Shown: positions 31,781 through 41,075, numbered from the stretch's first letter. The stretch is DNA of 64,000 nt from Sphaerisporangium corydalis (GCF_025506355.1 NZ_JANZYP010000012.1:62001-126000); one strand, 5' to 3'. Numbers and translations are program-made. Notes: generated by a model not told the origin, from the sequence alone.

Positions 31781-32254
31781 TCATGGGGTCTCCTCGGCGG
31801 CGCCGGCGTTCACGATGGCGCGCACGACGCGGCGCTGGACGCCGCACCGGCACAGGTTGCGGTCGAGCGCCTCGATGACGGCCCGCTCGCCGGGCGCGGG
31901 GTCGGCGTCGAGCAGGGTCGCCGCGCTCATGATGATCCCGGAGATGCAGAAGCCGCACTGCGCGGCCTGTTCGTCCAGGAGCGCGCGCTGCACCCGGTGC
32001 AGCCCGCCGCCGGCGCTCAGGCCCTCGACGGTCACGACCGTCCGGCCCGCCGCCGACCACATGGGCACGTCGCAGGACGGGACGACGTTGCCATCCATCC
32101 GCACGAAGCACGCCCCGCACAACCCGAGCCCGCAGCCGAACCTGGTCCCCTTCAGGTCCAGGACGTTGCGCAGCACGTGGAGCAGCGTCGCGTCCGGGTC
32201 GGCCTCGACGCGGACGGGCTCGCCGTTGACGGTCAGCTCGAACGCCCGGGTCAT
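31781..32254 (-). CDS. [2Fe-2S]-binding small subunit of molybdenum hydroxylase
   Basis: 157 residues. The plant-type ferredoxin cluster motif is CGLGLCGAC with a later Cys (VPSCDVP); the second cluster motif is QCGFCISG, then LDRNLCRCG. That is the complete two-cluster set of the IorA/CoxS family. It passes electrons from the Mo subunit. ATG 32254 overlaps the GntR stop (ATGA). Confidence 0.92.
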   Translation of the reverse strand: MTRAFELTVNGEPVRVEADPDATLLHVLRNVLDLKGTRFGCGLGLCGACFVRMDGNVVPSCDVPMWSAAGRTVVTVEGLSAGGGLHRVQRALLDEQAAQCGFCISGIIMSAATLLDADPAPGERAVIEALDRNLCRCGVQRRVVRAIVNAGAAEETP

Positions 32255-32949
32255 CGGGCCGTCCCCTCGAAGACCTCGGGGTGGGCGGAGAGCTCGATGC
32301 GCGTGCGGCGGATGTGCCCGCCGAGGTGCCGTTCGGCGTCCACGGCGTCGCGCCGCGCGATGGCGTCCAGGAGCAGCCGGTGCTCGGCGTTGATCACCCA
32401 GCGCCGGCCGGGGCCGGTCAGGTGCATGAAGGCCCGCCGGTAGTGCTGGGTGGAGTTCCACAGCCGGACGACCATGGAGGAGAGCTGGTCGATGGGGCAG
32501 CCGGAGTAGGTGAGCAGGTGGAACTCGCGGTCGAGCGCCAGGAACTCGCCGATGCCGTCACCGGCTTCGATGCGCTCCTGGATCGCCTCAAGCCGGCGCA
32601 GGTCGTCCTCGGTGAGGTGGGGCAGGCTCTCGGCGAGCGCGAGCGGTTCGAGGCGCTCGCGCATCTGGTAGATCACGTCCACCTCGTGCCCGCTCAGCCG
32701 GGGGACCCAGGCGCCCTTGTGGGTCTGGCTGTCGATGAGGCCCTCGGCCTCGATCATGCGCAGCGCCTCGCGCACGGGCAGGCGGCTGGCCCCGAAGCGC
32801 TCGGCGACGTCCTCCTGCCGGATCCGCTCGCCGGGGGCGATCTCGCCGCTGAGGATGGCCTCGCGCAGGTAGCCCGCGATGCGCCGGCTCGCCGCGTTCT
32901 CGGGCCCGCCGTTCGCCTTCGACCCGGCCGGCCGGGTGAGGGTGGTCAT
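32251..32949 (-). CDS. GntR-family regulator with FCD domain
   Basis: 232 residues. The N-terminal winged helix reads IAGYLREAILSGEIAPGERIRQEDVAERFGASRLPVREALRMIEAEGLI. An FCD ligand domain follows (YQMRERLEPLALAES...DREFHLLTYSGCP...EHRLLLDAIARRDAVDAERHLGGHI), with metal-site Asp and His residues visible. It overlaps both neighbours through ATGA junctions. The palindrome CATTGGATCCAATG, typical of this regulator family, lies between it and the divergent E1 gene. Confidence 0.92.
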   Translation of the reverse strand: MTTLTRPAGSKANGGPENAASRRIAGYLREAILSGEIAPGERIRQEDVAERFGASRLPVREALRMIEAEGLIDSQTHKGAWVPRLSGHEVDVIYQMRERLEPLALAESLPHLTEDDLRRLEAIQERIEAGDGIGEFLALDREFHLLTYSGCPIDQLSSMVVRLWNSTQHYRRAFMHLTGPGRRWVINAEHRLLLDAIARRDAVDAERHLGGHIRRTRIELSAHPEVFEGTAR

Positions 32950-33452
32950 CGGACCGGGGGCCGGTGGTCGAAGGCCTTGCCGGCGGGGTAGGACACGAGC
33001 TCGAACTGCATGCCCCACGGGGACAGGAAGTACACCCAGCGCTGCCCCTCGCTCGGGCCGCTGCTCGCGGTCGGCTCGCCGAGCACCGTGACGCCCCGCT
33101 CCCTGAGGTACGCGACCGCGACGTCCAGGTCGTCGACGTAGAGCGCGACGTGGTGGCCGCCGACGTCGCTGTTGCGCGGGGGCGTCGTGGCCTGCTCGGG
33201 CGCGGAGTACTGGAAGACCTCGAAGACGGCCTGGCCGCCGCACCGGAAGAAGTGCAGCTCCCGCATCACGGCGCGCGGGTGGACGTTGAGGTGCTCGGAC
33301 ATCCACCCGGTGTCGTCGTGCCGGTAGGGGCCCAGCGTGTACATGTACTCGCAGCCGAGCACGTCGACGAGGAAGTCCCTGGCCTGGCCGAGATCGGGCA
33401 CGGTGAAGCCGATGTGGTCCAGGCGGGCCAGCCCGGGGAGTCCGGTGCTCAT
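32946..33452 (-). CDS. VOC-family (glyoxalase-fold) protein
   Basis: 168 residues from ATG 33452 with GGAGGGACAC upstream; an open frame further up would take in the operator. The two halves are RLDHIGFTVPDLGQARDFLVDVLGCEYMY and HHVALYVDDLDVAVAYLRERGVTVLGEP, ending WVYFLSPWGMQFELVSYP. His, His and Glu in the expected strand positions suggest a metal enzyme (glyoxalase or ring-cleaving type). First gene of the four-gene minus-strand operon. Confidence 0.87.
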   Translation of the reverse strand: MSTGLPGLARLDHIGFTVPDLGQARDFLVDVLGCEYMYTLGPYRHDDTGWMSEHLNVHPRAVMRELHFFRCGGQAVFEVFQYSAPEQATTPPRNSDVGGHHVALYVDDLDVAVAYLRERGVTVLGEPTASSGPSEGQRWVYFLSPWGMQFELVSYPAGKAFDHRPPVR

Positions 33453-33470
33453 CCTGTGTCCCTCCGCTGT

Positions 33471-33546
33471 CATTGGATCCAATGCAGCATAGTCCCGGCG
33501 GATTTCCCGCGTCCAGGGGAGTAAAGCCTGTTCATCGGATCCCATC
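33471..33546. promoter_or_regulatory. GntR operator pair in divergent promoter
   Basis: CATTGGATCCAATG (33471-33484) is a perfect 14-bp palindrome 18 bp before the VOC start. CATCGGATCCCATC (33533-33546) is a degenerate second copy 62 bp away and 45 bp before the E1 start. The placement would let one GntR/FCD dimer control each direction. Confidence 0.72.
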
Positions 33547-33591
33547 ATGTGTCAGTCTGTAAATCCTGCACTCGATTGCATGGAGAGCCTC

Positions 33592-35769
33592 ATGACCGAG
33601 CACAACCGCCTCAGCCCCGCCGTGCCGTGGGTCGAGGTCGTCGCCACCGAGGCCGACTGGGACGAGGCCGACCCGGACCTGCTCACCGCCATGCTGAGCC
33701 AGCTCGTCCTCATCCGCACCTTCGAGGAGTACGTCCTGGAGCTCGCCCGGGCCGGGCTGATCCACGGCCCCGCGCATTCGAGCATCGGCCAGGAGGGCGG
33801 CGCCGTCGGCTCGATCCTGTCGCTCACCAGCGCGGACACCGTGAACGGCTCACACCGAGGCCACCACCAGTTCCTCGCCAAGGTCCTCGCGCACGTCGAG
33901 CCCAAGGGCATCGACCCCCGGCGCGAGTTCTCCGCCGAGGTGCGTGCGGTGCTGCTCAGGAGCATGGCCGAGATCTGCGGCCTGGACCGCGGCTTCAGCC
34001 ACGGGCGCGGCGGCTCCATGCACCTGCAGCTCAAGGAGGCCGGCGCCATCGGCACCAACGCCATCGTCGGCGGCGGCGTCCCCCTCGCGGCCGGGTCGGC
34101 GTGGGCGCACCGGCAGGCCGGCACCGACGCGGTCGCGGTCACCTACTTCGGCGACGGAGCCGCCAACATCGGCTCCACGCTGGAGACCCTCAACCTGGCC
34201 TCGGCCTGGCGCCTGCCCCTGTGCTTCTTCATCGAGAACAACCAGTACGCCGTCTCGACCAGCGTCCGCGAGGCCACCGGCGAGCCCCGGCTCTCGGCCC
34301 GTGGGCCAGGCTTCGGCATCCCGAGCTGGAAGGTCGACGGCATGGACCCGCTGGCCGTCCACCTCGCCATGCGCGAGGCCCTCGCGCACATGCGCGCCGG
34401 CCGGGGACCCGCCGTGATCGAGGCGGACGTCTACCGCTACTTCCACCAGAACGGCCCCTTCCCCGGCAGCGCGTTCGGCTACCGCACCAAGGAGGAGGAA
34501 CGCGAGTGGCGTGACCGCGACCCGATCGCGCAGCTCTCCGGGCACCTGCTGCGGCGCGGCGTCCTCACCGCCTCCGAGATCGAGGCCACGACCGAACGCG
34601 CGAAGGCGCTGATGTCCGGCATCGGTGACGAGCTCGTCGAACCGGTGCCGGGCGGCAAGCCCGGGCAGCGCCGGATCAGGCCGGAGGAGTGGCCCGACCC
34701 GGACTTCGCCGACGTGGGCGTGCGGGGCGACCTCGGCGAGTTCGCCGGCGCCCGGTTCGCCGACCGCGCGGACTTCACCGGGGCCGTCGCCGAGCAGCGG
34801 TTCATCGACGCCGTCGCCGGGGTGATGGCCCGGCGGATGGCCACCGACGACACCATCGTCGTGATGGGCGAGGACGTCCACCGTCTCAACGGGGGCACCA
34901 ACGGCGCGACCAAGGGCCTCAAGGAGGCGCACCCCGACCGGGTCCTCGGCACTCCTATCAGCGAGAACGCCTTCGCCGGGCTCGGCGGCGGCATCGCGCT
35001 CGATGGCCGGTACAAGCCGGTGGTCGAGTTCATGTACGCCGACTTCATGTGGGTGGCCGCCGACCAGCTGTTCAACCAGATCGGCAAGGCCCGGCACATG
35101 TTCGGCGGCGACGGCGAGGTGCCCTTCGTGCTGCGGAGCAAGGTCGCGATGGGCACCGGGTACGGCTCCCAGCACTCGATGGACCCGGCGGGGATCTTCG
35201 CGACCTCCGCCGGCTGGCGCATCGTCGCGCCCTCGACCCCCTTCGACTACGTGGGCCTGATGAACAGCGCGCTGAGGTGCAAGGACCCGGTGGTCGTCCT
35301 GGAGCACGTCGACCTGTACGCCTCGACGGGCGACGGGCCCGTGGACGACCTCGACTACTGCATCCCGGTCGGCAGGGCAGCGGTCCGCAGGTCAGGATCG
35401 AAGATCACCGTGCTCACCTACCTGGCGATGACCAACTACGTGCTGGAGGCGGTGGCGTCCGGCGGCGTCGACGCGGAGGTGATCGACCTGCGCTGGCTCG
35501 ACCGGGCCAGCGTCGACTGGGACACCATCGGGGAGAGCGTCCGCAAGACCAACAACGTCCTCATCGCCGAGCAGGGCGCGGTGGGCACCTCCTACGGCGG
35601 GTGGCTGGCCGACGAGATCCAGCGGCGGTACTTCGACTGGCTGGACGGGCCGGTGCACCGCCTGACCGGCGGCGAGGCCTCGCCCAGCATCAGCAAGGTC
35701 CTGGAGCGCGCGGCCATCGCCAAGGGCGAGGAAGCGGCCGCCAAGCTCGACGAGATCACCGGGTACTGA
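33592..35769 (+). CDS. Fused alpha-beta E1 component of a 2-oxoacid-dehydrogenase-type complex
   Basis: 725 residues from ATG 33592 (GGAGAGCCTC upstream). Residues 1 to about 350 are the E1-alpha domain with the thiamine-diphosphate motif GDGAANIG...ENNQYA; residues about 400-720 are E1-beta (MGEDVHRLNGGTNGATKGL, ENAFAGLGGGIALDGRYKPVVEFMYADF). The two are usually separate genes in acetoin and branched-chain complexes; here they are one chain. The substrate is unknown. The E2 gene is 1 bp downstream. No E3 (lipoamide dehydrogenase) gene is nearby, so E3 must be shared. Confidence 0.88.
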   Translation: MTEHNRLSPAVPWVEVVATEADWDEADPDLLTAMLSQLVLIRTFEEYVLELARAGLIHGPAHSSIGQEGGAVGSILSLTSADTVNGSHRGHHQFLAKVLAHVEPKGIDPRREFSAEVRAVLLRSMAEICGLDRGFSHGRGGSMHLQLKEAGAIGTNAIVGGGVPLAAGSAWAHRQAGTDAVAVTYFGDGAANIGSTLETLNLASAWRLPLCFFIENNQYAVSTSVREATGEPRLSARGPGFGIPSWKVDGMDPLAVHLAMREALAHMRAGRGPAVIEADVYRYFHQNGPFPGSAFGYRTKEEEREWRDRDPIAQLSGHLLRRGVLTASEIEATTERAKALMSGIGDELVEPVPGGKPGQRRIRPEEWPDPDFADVGVRGDLGEFAGARFADRADFTGAVAEQRFIDAVAGVMARRMATDDTIVVMGEDVHRLNGGTNGATKGLKEAHPDRVLGTPISENAFAGLGGGIALDGRYKPVVEFMYADFMWVAADQLFNQIGKARHMFGGDGEVPFVLRSKVAMGTGYGSQHSMDPAGIFATSAGWRIVAPSTPFDYVGLMNSALRCKDPVVVLEHVDLYASTGDGPVDDLDYCIPVGRAAVRRSGSKITVLTYLAMTNYVLEAVASGGVDAEVIDLRWLDRASVDWDTIGESVRKTNNVLIAEQGAVGTSYGGWLADEIQRRYFDWLDGPVHRLTGGEASPSISKVLERAAIAKGEEAAAKLDEITGY

Positions 35770-35770
35770 C

Positions 35771-37009
35771 ATGGCGAAGCTGCTGCGCATGCCGGAAGTG
35801 GCCGCGAACGCGGTCGAGGCCGTCCTCCAGGGGTGGTCGATCGCGGAGAACGCCCCGTTCGCCGCCGACGAGGTGATCGCGACCGTCGAGACCGAGAAGG
35901 CCGTGGTCGACGTCCCCGCCGAGGCGGCCGGCGTGCTCCTCAAGACCCTGGTGCCCGAGGGCGCCGGCGTCGAGGTCGGCGCGCCCATCGCGCTGCTCGG
36001 CGACCCGGGGGAGAAGGTGGCGGACCTGGGCGCGCTGCTCGCCGAGCTCGGCCTCGCCGTCCCGCCGCATGTGACGGCCCCCGAACGCCGGGACGTCCCT
36101 GACGCGGCGGCCCAGACGGGGGCGCCCGCCGTCAACGGGGTGGTACGGCGGGTGTTCGCGAGCCCGCTGGCACGCCGGATGGCGGGCGAGGCGGGCATCC
36201 CGTACGAGAAGATCGTCGGCACCGGCCCGAACGGCCGGATCGTCCGCAGGGACGTCGAGGCGGCGATCGCGAGCGCGAACACCCCCGCCGCCCCGGTGGC
36301 GGCGGGGCTCTCGTGGACCAAGGCCTCGGCGTCGTTCACCGACGTGCCGCATTCGCGGCTGCGCAGGGCGGTCGCGTCCCGGCTGACCGCGAGCAAGCAG
36401 GACACGCCGCACTTCTACCTGCGCGGCACCGCCCGGGTCGACCGGCTGCTGAAGCTCAGGCGGCGGCTCAACGACGGCGGCCAGGTGCGAATCTCCGTGA
36501 ACGACCTGGTGATCAAGGCCGCGGCCCAGGCGCACACGCTCGTCCCCGCGATGAACGTGATCTGGACCCCGGAGGCGATCCGGTCGTACTCCACGGTCGA
36601 CCTCTCGGTGGCCATCGCCACCGAGCGGGGCCTGGTGACGCCGGTGCTCCGGTCGGTCGAGCGGATGACGGTCTCGTCGGTGGCCACGACCGTGCGGGAC
36701 TTCGCCGACCGGGCCAAAGCGGGCCGGCTGCGCCAGGAGGAGCTGGAGGGCGGCACGTTCAGCGTGACCAACCTCGGCATGTTCGGCACCGAGGAGTTCG
36801 CGGCGATCATCAACCCCCCGCAGGCCGCGATCCTCGCCGTCGGGGCCGCCAGGACCGAGCCGGTCGTGGACGGCGGCAAGGTCAGGGCGGGCACCGTGAT
36901 GCGGGTGACGCTCTCGGTCGACCACCGGCCGGTCGACGGCGCGGTGGCCGCCGAGTGGATGCGCACGTTCCTGTCGCTGGTCGAGAACCCTTTGCGAATC
37001 CTGGCCTGA
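35771..37009 (+). CDS. Dihydrolipoamide acyltransferase (E2 component)
   Basis: 412 residues. An N-terminal lipoyl domain has the lipoylated Lys in VETEKAVVDVPAEAAG (near residue 42). A peripheral-subunit-binding domain is at about 133-170 (FASPLARRMAGEAGIPYEKIVGTGPNGRIVRRDVE). The catalytic domain ends with the HxxxDG motif DHRPVDGA near residue 390. It partners the fused E1; the binding domain would recruit E3. It is in the same transcript, starting right after the E1 stop. Confidence 0.92.
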   Translation: MAKLLRMPEVAANAVEAVLQGWSIAENAPFAADEVIATVETEKAVVDVPAEAAGVLLKTLVPEGAGVEVGAPIALLGDPGEKVADLGALLAELGLAVPPHVTAPERRDVPDAAAQTGAPAVNGVVRRVFASPLARRMAGEAGIPYEKIVGTGPNGRIVRRDVEAAIASANTPAAPVAAGLSWTKASASFTDVPHSRLRRAVASRLTASKQDTPHFYLRGTARVDRLLKLRRRLNDGGQVRISVNDLVIKAAAQAHTLVPAMNVIWTPEAIRSYSTVDLSVAIATERGLVTPVLRSVERMTVSSVATTVRDFADRAKAGRLRQEELEGGTFSVTNLGMFGTEEFAAIINPPQAAILAVGAARTEPVVDGGKVRAGTVMRVTLSVDHRPVDGAVAAEWMRTFLSLVENPLRILA

Positions 37010-37102
37010 ACATAACAGGACCTTTCACGACATATCCCATTAATCTAGGGCATGTCGGGTAGAAGTCCCCAAAGTAACTCATCGATCTTTCGGGGGGTAC
37101 CG

Positions 37103-37537
37103 ATGATCAACGAAGGAAGCGGCAAGAGGGCCGAGGACGTCATGCACCAGGGAGCGCAGTGCATCGGCGAGAGCGACAGCCTTCTCATGGCCGCACGGAT
37201 GATGCGCGACATGGGCGTCGGCGCGCTGCCGATCTGCGGGGACGACGACCGGCTCAAGGGGATCATCACCGACCGCGACATCGTGGTCATGTGCTGTGCC
37301 GAGGGCATGGACATGGAACGGACGACGGCGGGTGAGCTGGCCCACGGCCTGGTGTGGATCGACGCGGGCACCAGCGTCGAGGAGGCGCTCTCCACCATGG
37401 AGCAGCACCAGATCAAACGCCTCCCCGTGCTCGACGACGACCGCATCGTCGGCATGATCAGCGAGGCCGACCTCGCCAAGGAACTCTCCGACAACAAACT
37501 CGCCGAGTTCGTCCACCGCATCTACGCGGGCGCCTGA
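37103..37537 (+). CDS. CBS-domain pair protein
   Basis: 144 residues from ATG 37103 (GGGGGGTACC upstream); an ATG 51 bp upstream in frame has a poorer RBS. It consists of two CBS motifs: ESDSLLMAARMMRDMGVGALPICGDDDRLKGIITDRDI and SVEEALSTMEQHQIKRLPVLDDDRIVGMISEADL. Stand-alone pairs bind AMP/ATP or NADH-like ligands and sense energy or redox state. The AT-rich promoter at about 37020-37050 suggests its own transcript. A strong terminator follows. Confidence 0.92.
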   Translation: MINEGSGKRAEDVMHQGAQCIGESDSLLMAARMMRDMGVGALPICGDDDRLKGIITDRDIVVMCCAEGMDMERTTAGELAHGLVWIDAGTSVEEALSTMEQHQIKRLPVLDDDRIVGMISEADLAKELSDNKLAEFVHRIYAGA

Positions 37538-37562
37538 CCCGGCCGGCCGTCAGGGAAAGCGA

Positions 37563-37589
37563 AATCCCCAGGTCGACGACCTGGGGATT
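37563..37589 (+). terminator. Hairpin after CBS gene
   Basis: AATCCCCAGGTC pairs with GACCTGGGGATT. The same arms occur again at 44751-44782 before the tRNA genes. Confidence 0.8.
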
Positions 37590-37619
37590 CGTCGCGTGCT
37601 TTCGTCCAGGCAGGGCCGT

Positions 37620-38000
37620 CTAGCCGGCCGCGGGCTCCTCTTCCACCGTCACCCGGTCGGGGTAGAAGGCGACGTGGTCGGCGATGGAGGTCACCGCGGG
37701 GTACGGGGTGCGGTACGTCCAGACGGCGTCGGTGAGTTCCTGGCCGTCGAGGGCGAGGTGGTAGTACGAGGCGTCGCCCTTGTAGGGGCAGTACGTCAGG
37801 GTGGGGCTCTCGCGCAGCACGGACGGGTCGACGTCCTTGAGCGGGATGTAGTGGACCGGCGGGTAGCTGGCCTCGCGCAGCGTCAGCGCGGAGGTCGTGT
37901 CGGCGATGACGGTGTCACCGACGCGGGCGGTGACGCGTGCCGTGCCGGCCTCGATGGTGATCGGGTGGTCAGGACCGGGTTCCACGGGCAGGCGGGTCAT
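37620..38000 (-). CDS. DUF427 protein
   Basis: 126 residues. It has the DUF427 pattern of a small beta barrel: VTARVGDTVIADTTSALTLREASYPPVHYIPLKDVD and the hallmark TYCPYKGDASYYHL, then DAVWTYRTPYPAVTSIADHVAFYPDRV. Its function is unknown. The ATG at 38000 is supported by GAAGGAACGCG; 19 residues upstream in the open frame are unlikely. It is convergent with the CBS gene. A 14-bp palindrome lies 105 bp upstream. Confidence 0.9.
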   Translation of the reverse strand: MTRLPVEPGPDHPITIEAGTARVTARVGDTVIADTTSALTLREASYPPVHYIPLKDVDPSVLRESPTLTYCPYKGDASYYHLALDGQELTDAVWTYRTPYPAVTSIADHVAFYPDRVTVEEEPAAG

Positions 38001-38104
38001 GATCGCGTTCCTTCCTCGGAGACGGCGCGACCGCCCCGGGGCGCGCCCACTTCCCACAACCCCCGTCCTGCCCCGTCTGTTCCGGTCGGCCGCGTCGAGA
38101 TTCG

Positions 38105-38118
38105 ACAGACCGGTCTGT
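38105..38118. promoter_or_regulatory. Palindrome upstream of DUF427 gene
   Basis: ACAGACCGGTCTGT is a perfect 14-bp palindrome of the sort bound by TetR-family dimers. It lies between DUF427 and the 3' end of the peroxidase gene; no regulator gene is adjacent. Confidence 0.5.
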
Positions 38119-38176
38119 GCGGAAGAGCCGGGTGGAAGACCCTCGCGCCTCCACCCGGCTCATGTTCCTGGCCCGC

Positions 38177-41050
38177 CTAGGGCGTCTGGGCCACTCCTTC
38201 CGCGTGACGGCGCGTGGACGCCGCCGGAGCCGTGGTCGTCGTCGCGGTGGTTTGCGGGGTGGTGAGGGCTGGGCTGGTGGGGAGGAGGAAGACGTTTGTG
38301 GGGAGGTCGGCTGGGGGGATGTCGGTGTTGAGGGCGATGAGCTGTGACAGGGTTTTGCGGTGGTCGATGCCGTATTGCTGGCGCAGGACGGTTTGCAGGG
38401 GGTCGTTTTGGTAGTGGAAGCGGTCGCCGTCGCGGGCGGCGGTGAACTGGTCGCGCCAGATGGCGCGTTGGAGTTCGCCCAGTTCTGAGCCGGTGGCGTG
38501 TTTTTCGGCGAGCATGCCGGTGAAGGCGTCCAGGTTGGCCACGGTGCCGTAGACGGCTTTGAGGCGGGCGGCCAGGGTGGTGCGGCGGACCACGCGGGTG
38601 GCGTTGTCGGCCGCAAGGGTGGTGGGGACGCCGTTGATGTCGAACAGCTGGACGATGTCGAGGCTCTGGGGGTCGTTGATCTCGTTGCCGGGGGTGAGCA
38701 GCGGGTCGGCGGGGAAGGCGTCGGTGGACTCACCGGTGATGGCGGTGAAGGAGGACTTGGCGGGCAGCCCGTAGGCGGCGCGCAGCTGGTTGTAGGCGGG
38801 CATGCCGTGGTCGCGGCCGCGTTGCAGGTCGATGGCCCCCAGGTCGACCACCCCGTGGAAACACGCCGGCAGGGTGGGACCGTCCAGGCAGGCGGGGTTG
38901 CCGGCCACCGGGACCTGGAACAGCACGCTGCGCAGCTGGTTGTCGATCATCTCGTCGTTGTTGTACTCCGACTCCCCGCCGATCCCGGCCAGCACCGGGC
39001 CCAGCTGAATCTGATTGACCAGATCAGGGTTGAAGAACGCCACGTTCAGCGGGACGGCCAGGTCGACGTCGGCACCGTCGAGTTCCACCTCCACGCCTTG
39101 TGCCTCCAGCGCGGCCAGGGTGGCGGGGGTGTAGCGGGCGGCGGTGGTCTCGAACTCCATCTCCCCATGGATCTGACTGTGAGCGCGATACCCCACGGTG
39201 GCGAACTCGTTGGAGAGACTCGGGTCCACGTGATCGTCGTAGCCCTGGTAGGTGGGCAACGTGACGCCCATCGCGGGGAGGAACTCGTGGTAGGTGATGT
39301 ACTGCTGCTCGGCGATCACCACCGCGCGGGCGAGCTGGAACTTGTCCTGCTGGGACATCGAGGCAGGTAACGCCGCGACGATCCGGTTGTGCTCGCGGGC
39401 GAACAACGTCTGGGTCGCGGTCAGCGCGATGTTCTCGTTCGCGCGGACGTCTCCGGCGACGGCGGCGTTGGTCGGGTTGCCCAGCAACCGGCCGTCGACC
39501 TGCATGGCGGGCGCGGTCGCGGCGTTGCCCCGGCTGGTACGCCGGGGCAGATACCCGCCGGGCAGCAGCAAGGTGGCGTTGTTGTTGGCCGGGTTGCCGT
39601 CCACCGACCCCTCACGCAACCAGTCCAGCCGCGCATCGGTCCCGCCGTACACCGCCCACGCGTCAATGAAGGAACTGACCGTGTTCACCTGCTGACGCGC
39701 ATTGGACACCCCGGTACCCGGCGCCGCGGCCGTGCGGGTGAACGGCACCACCCCCAGATCATTGGTGAACGACTCCAGCGCGTCGGTGCGATCGAAGGGG
39801 ATGTCGGCCGCGGTCCCGTTCTCCTGCCGCAACCCGATGGTGTGGTCCAGGAACTGCCCCCACACATTCCCCCACTGGGTGACCCCCCGTTCCGAGAACA
39901 CATTCACATTCGTGTCGTTGAACACCCGGTTGGAGACATAACGGGCGTTCGGCCCGGCGACCACCTGGCCCTTCCCGTCGGCGTACCGGGCGGGGGCCTT
40001 GCGGGCGTAGTTCGTGCCGACGCTGCCCAGGGCCGGTGTGAACGGGTTGTTGCCCGCGCCGGTGAGGCTTTCCGGTTCCCACGTCCCGAGGATCGGGGCG
40101 GCCGGGAGGCCGTACACCTCCAGCCCCCACAGCGAGTAGCCGTAGGCGGTGCGCCGCACGGTGCCGTGGATCCGCACGTAACGGCCGACGCCCGCGACCG
40201 CGATCCGCTGGACGCCGCCGGTGCCGGTGGTGGTCGAGTACAGCGTCGTCCAGGCGGCGGCGTTGTCGGAGACCTGGACCTGGAAGGCGGTGGCATAGGA
40301 GTTCTGCCAGTTCAGCACCACCTGGCAGACGCGCTGCGACGAGCCGAGGTCCACCTGGATCCACTGCGGGTCGGCGAACGCGCTGGACCAGCGGGTGCCG
40401 GCGTCCCCGTCGACCGCAGCCGACGCCGGCGTGCCCGCGCCCTCCACGGAGGACGCGGACGCCGGCCGGTTCAGCGCCAGGTCGGCAGTGCCGCAGCCGG
40501 CCCGGACGAAGGAACCGTAGACCTGGAACTCGTACAGCGAGAAGCCGTACACGGTGTGCCGGGCCGTGCCGTACATCCGGACGAACCGGCCGGTCCCCGA
40601 CAGGTTGAGTGTCTGGACGCCACCGGTGCCGGTGGTGGTCGAGTAGAGCGTCGTCCAGGCGGCGGCGTCGTCGGAGACCTGGACCTGGAAGGCGACGGCG
40701 TAGGAGGTGTGCCAGGTGAACACGACCTGGCTGATCGCGGCCCTGGCGCCGAGATCGACCTGGACCCACTGCGGGTCGCTGAACGCGCTGGACCAGCGCG
40801 TGCCGGTGTTTCCGTCGGTCACCGCCGAGGCGGGGGTGCCGACGGCCTCGATCGTCGACGCGGTGGCCTGCTTGCCCTGCGACAGCAGGGCGGGGGCGGC
40901 CTGGGCGGGGGTGCCCATGGCCACGACCAGGCCGGCCAGCAGCGCGAGCACGGCCACGACGGAGGGGACGCGGTGACGGCGGCGGCGCTGAGGACGCCCG
41001 CCGGCGGCGGGCCGGGGGAGCCGGCCCGCCGAGGGAGGAACAGGTTGCAT
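38177..41050 (-). CDS. Secreted animal-type heme peroxidase with two discoidin (F5/8 C) domains
   Basis: 957 residues. A signal peptide (basic start, hydrophobic VVAVLALLAGLVVAMG, ...PAQA) is followed by two near-identical F5/8 type C modules (about residues 60-180 and 190-310; each with WSSAFxDPQWxQVDLG and AFQVQVSDxAAAWTTLYSTTTGTGGVQ). A peroxidase domain then occupies about 330-900. The distal site is GQFLDHTIGL (Asp-His), the catalytic Arg is in LFAREHNRI, and the proximal His in GYRAHSQIHGEM. Such enzymes oxidise halides or phenolics with hydrogen peroxide; the discoidin modules should bind polysaccharide. The tail is Thr/Ala-rich. It is the second gene after the Fn3 protein. Confidence 0.92.
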   Translation of the reverse strand: MQPVPPSAGRLPRPAAGGRPQRRRRHRVPSVVAVLALLAGLVVAMGTPAQAAPALLSQGKQATASTIEAVGTPASAVTDGNTGTRWSSAFSDPQWVQVDLGARAAISQVVFTWHTSYAVAFQVQVSDDAAAWTTLYSTTTGTGGVQTLNLSGTGRFVRMYGTARHTVYGFSLYEFQVYGSFVRAGCGTADLALNRPASASSVEGAGTPASAAVDGDAGTRWSSAFADPQWIQVDLGSSQRVCQVVLNWQNSYATAFQVQVSDNAAAWTTLYSTTTGTGGVQRIAVAGVGRYVRIHGTVRRTAYGYSLWGLEVYGLPAAPILGTWEPESLTGAGNNPFTPALGSVGTNYARKAPARYADGKGQVVAGPNARYVSNRVFNDTNVNVFSERGVTQWGNVWGQFLDHTIGLRQENGTAADIPFDRTDALESFTNDLGVVPFTRTAAAPGTGVSNARQQVNTVSSFIDAWAVYGGTDARLDWLREGSVDGNPANNNATLLLPGGYLPRRTSRGNAATAPAMQVDGRLLGNPTNAAVAGDVRANENIALTATQTLFAREHNRIVAALPASMSQQDKFQLARAVVIAEQQYITYHEFLPAMGVTLPTYQGYDDHVDPSLSNEFATVGYRAHSQIHGEMEFETTAARYTPATLAALEAQGVEVELDGADVDLAVPLNVAFFNPDLVNQIQLGPVLAGIGGESEYNNDEMIDNQLRSVLFQVPVAGNPACLDGPTLPACFHGVVDLGAIDLQRGRDHGMPAYNQLRAAYGLPAKSSFTAITGESTDAFPADPLLTPGNEINDPQSLDIVQLFDINGVPTTLAADNATRVVRRTTLAARLKAVYGTVANLDAFTGMLAEKHATGSELGELQRAIWRDQFTAARDGDRFHYQNDPLQTVLRQQYGIDHRKTLSQLIALNTDIPPADLPTNVFLLPTSPALTTPQTTATTTTAPAASTRRHAEGVAQTP

Positions 41051-41075
41051 CGACCTAATCCCTGCTGGAGATGGG

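Noticed and set aside
33592-37009. Complete acetoin or pyruvate dehydrogenase operon
   Set aside because: No E3 gene and the E1 subunits are fused, so a specific complex name is not justified.
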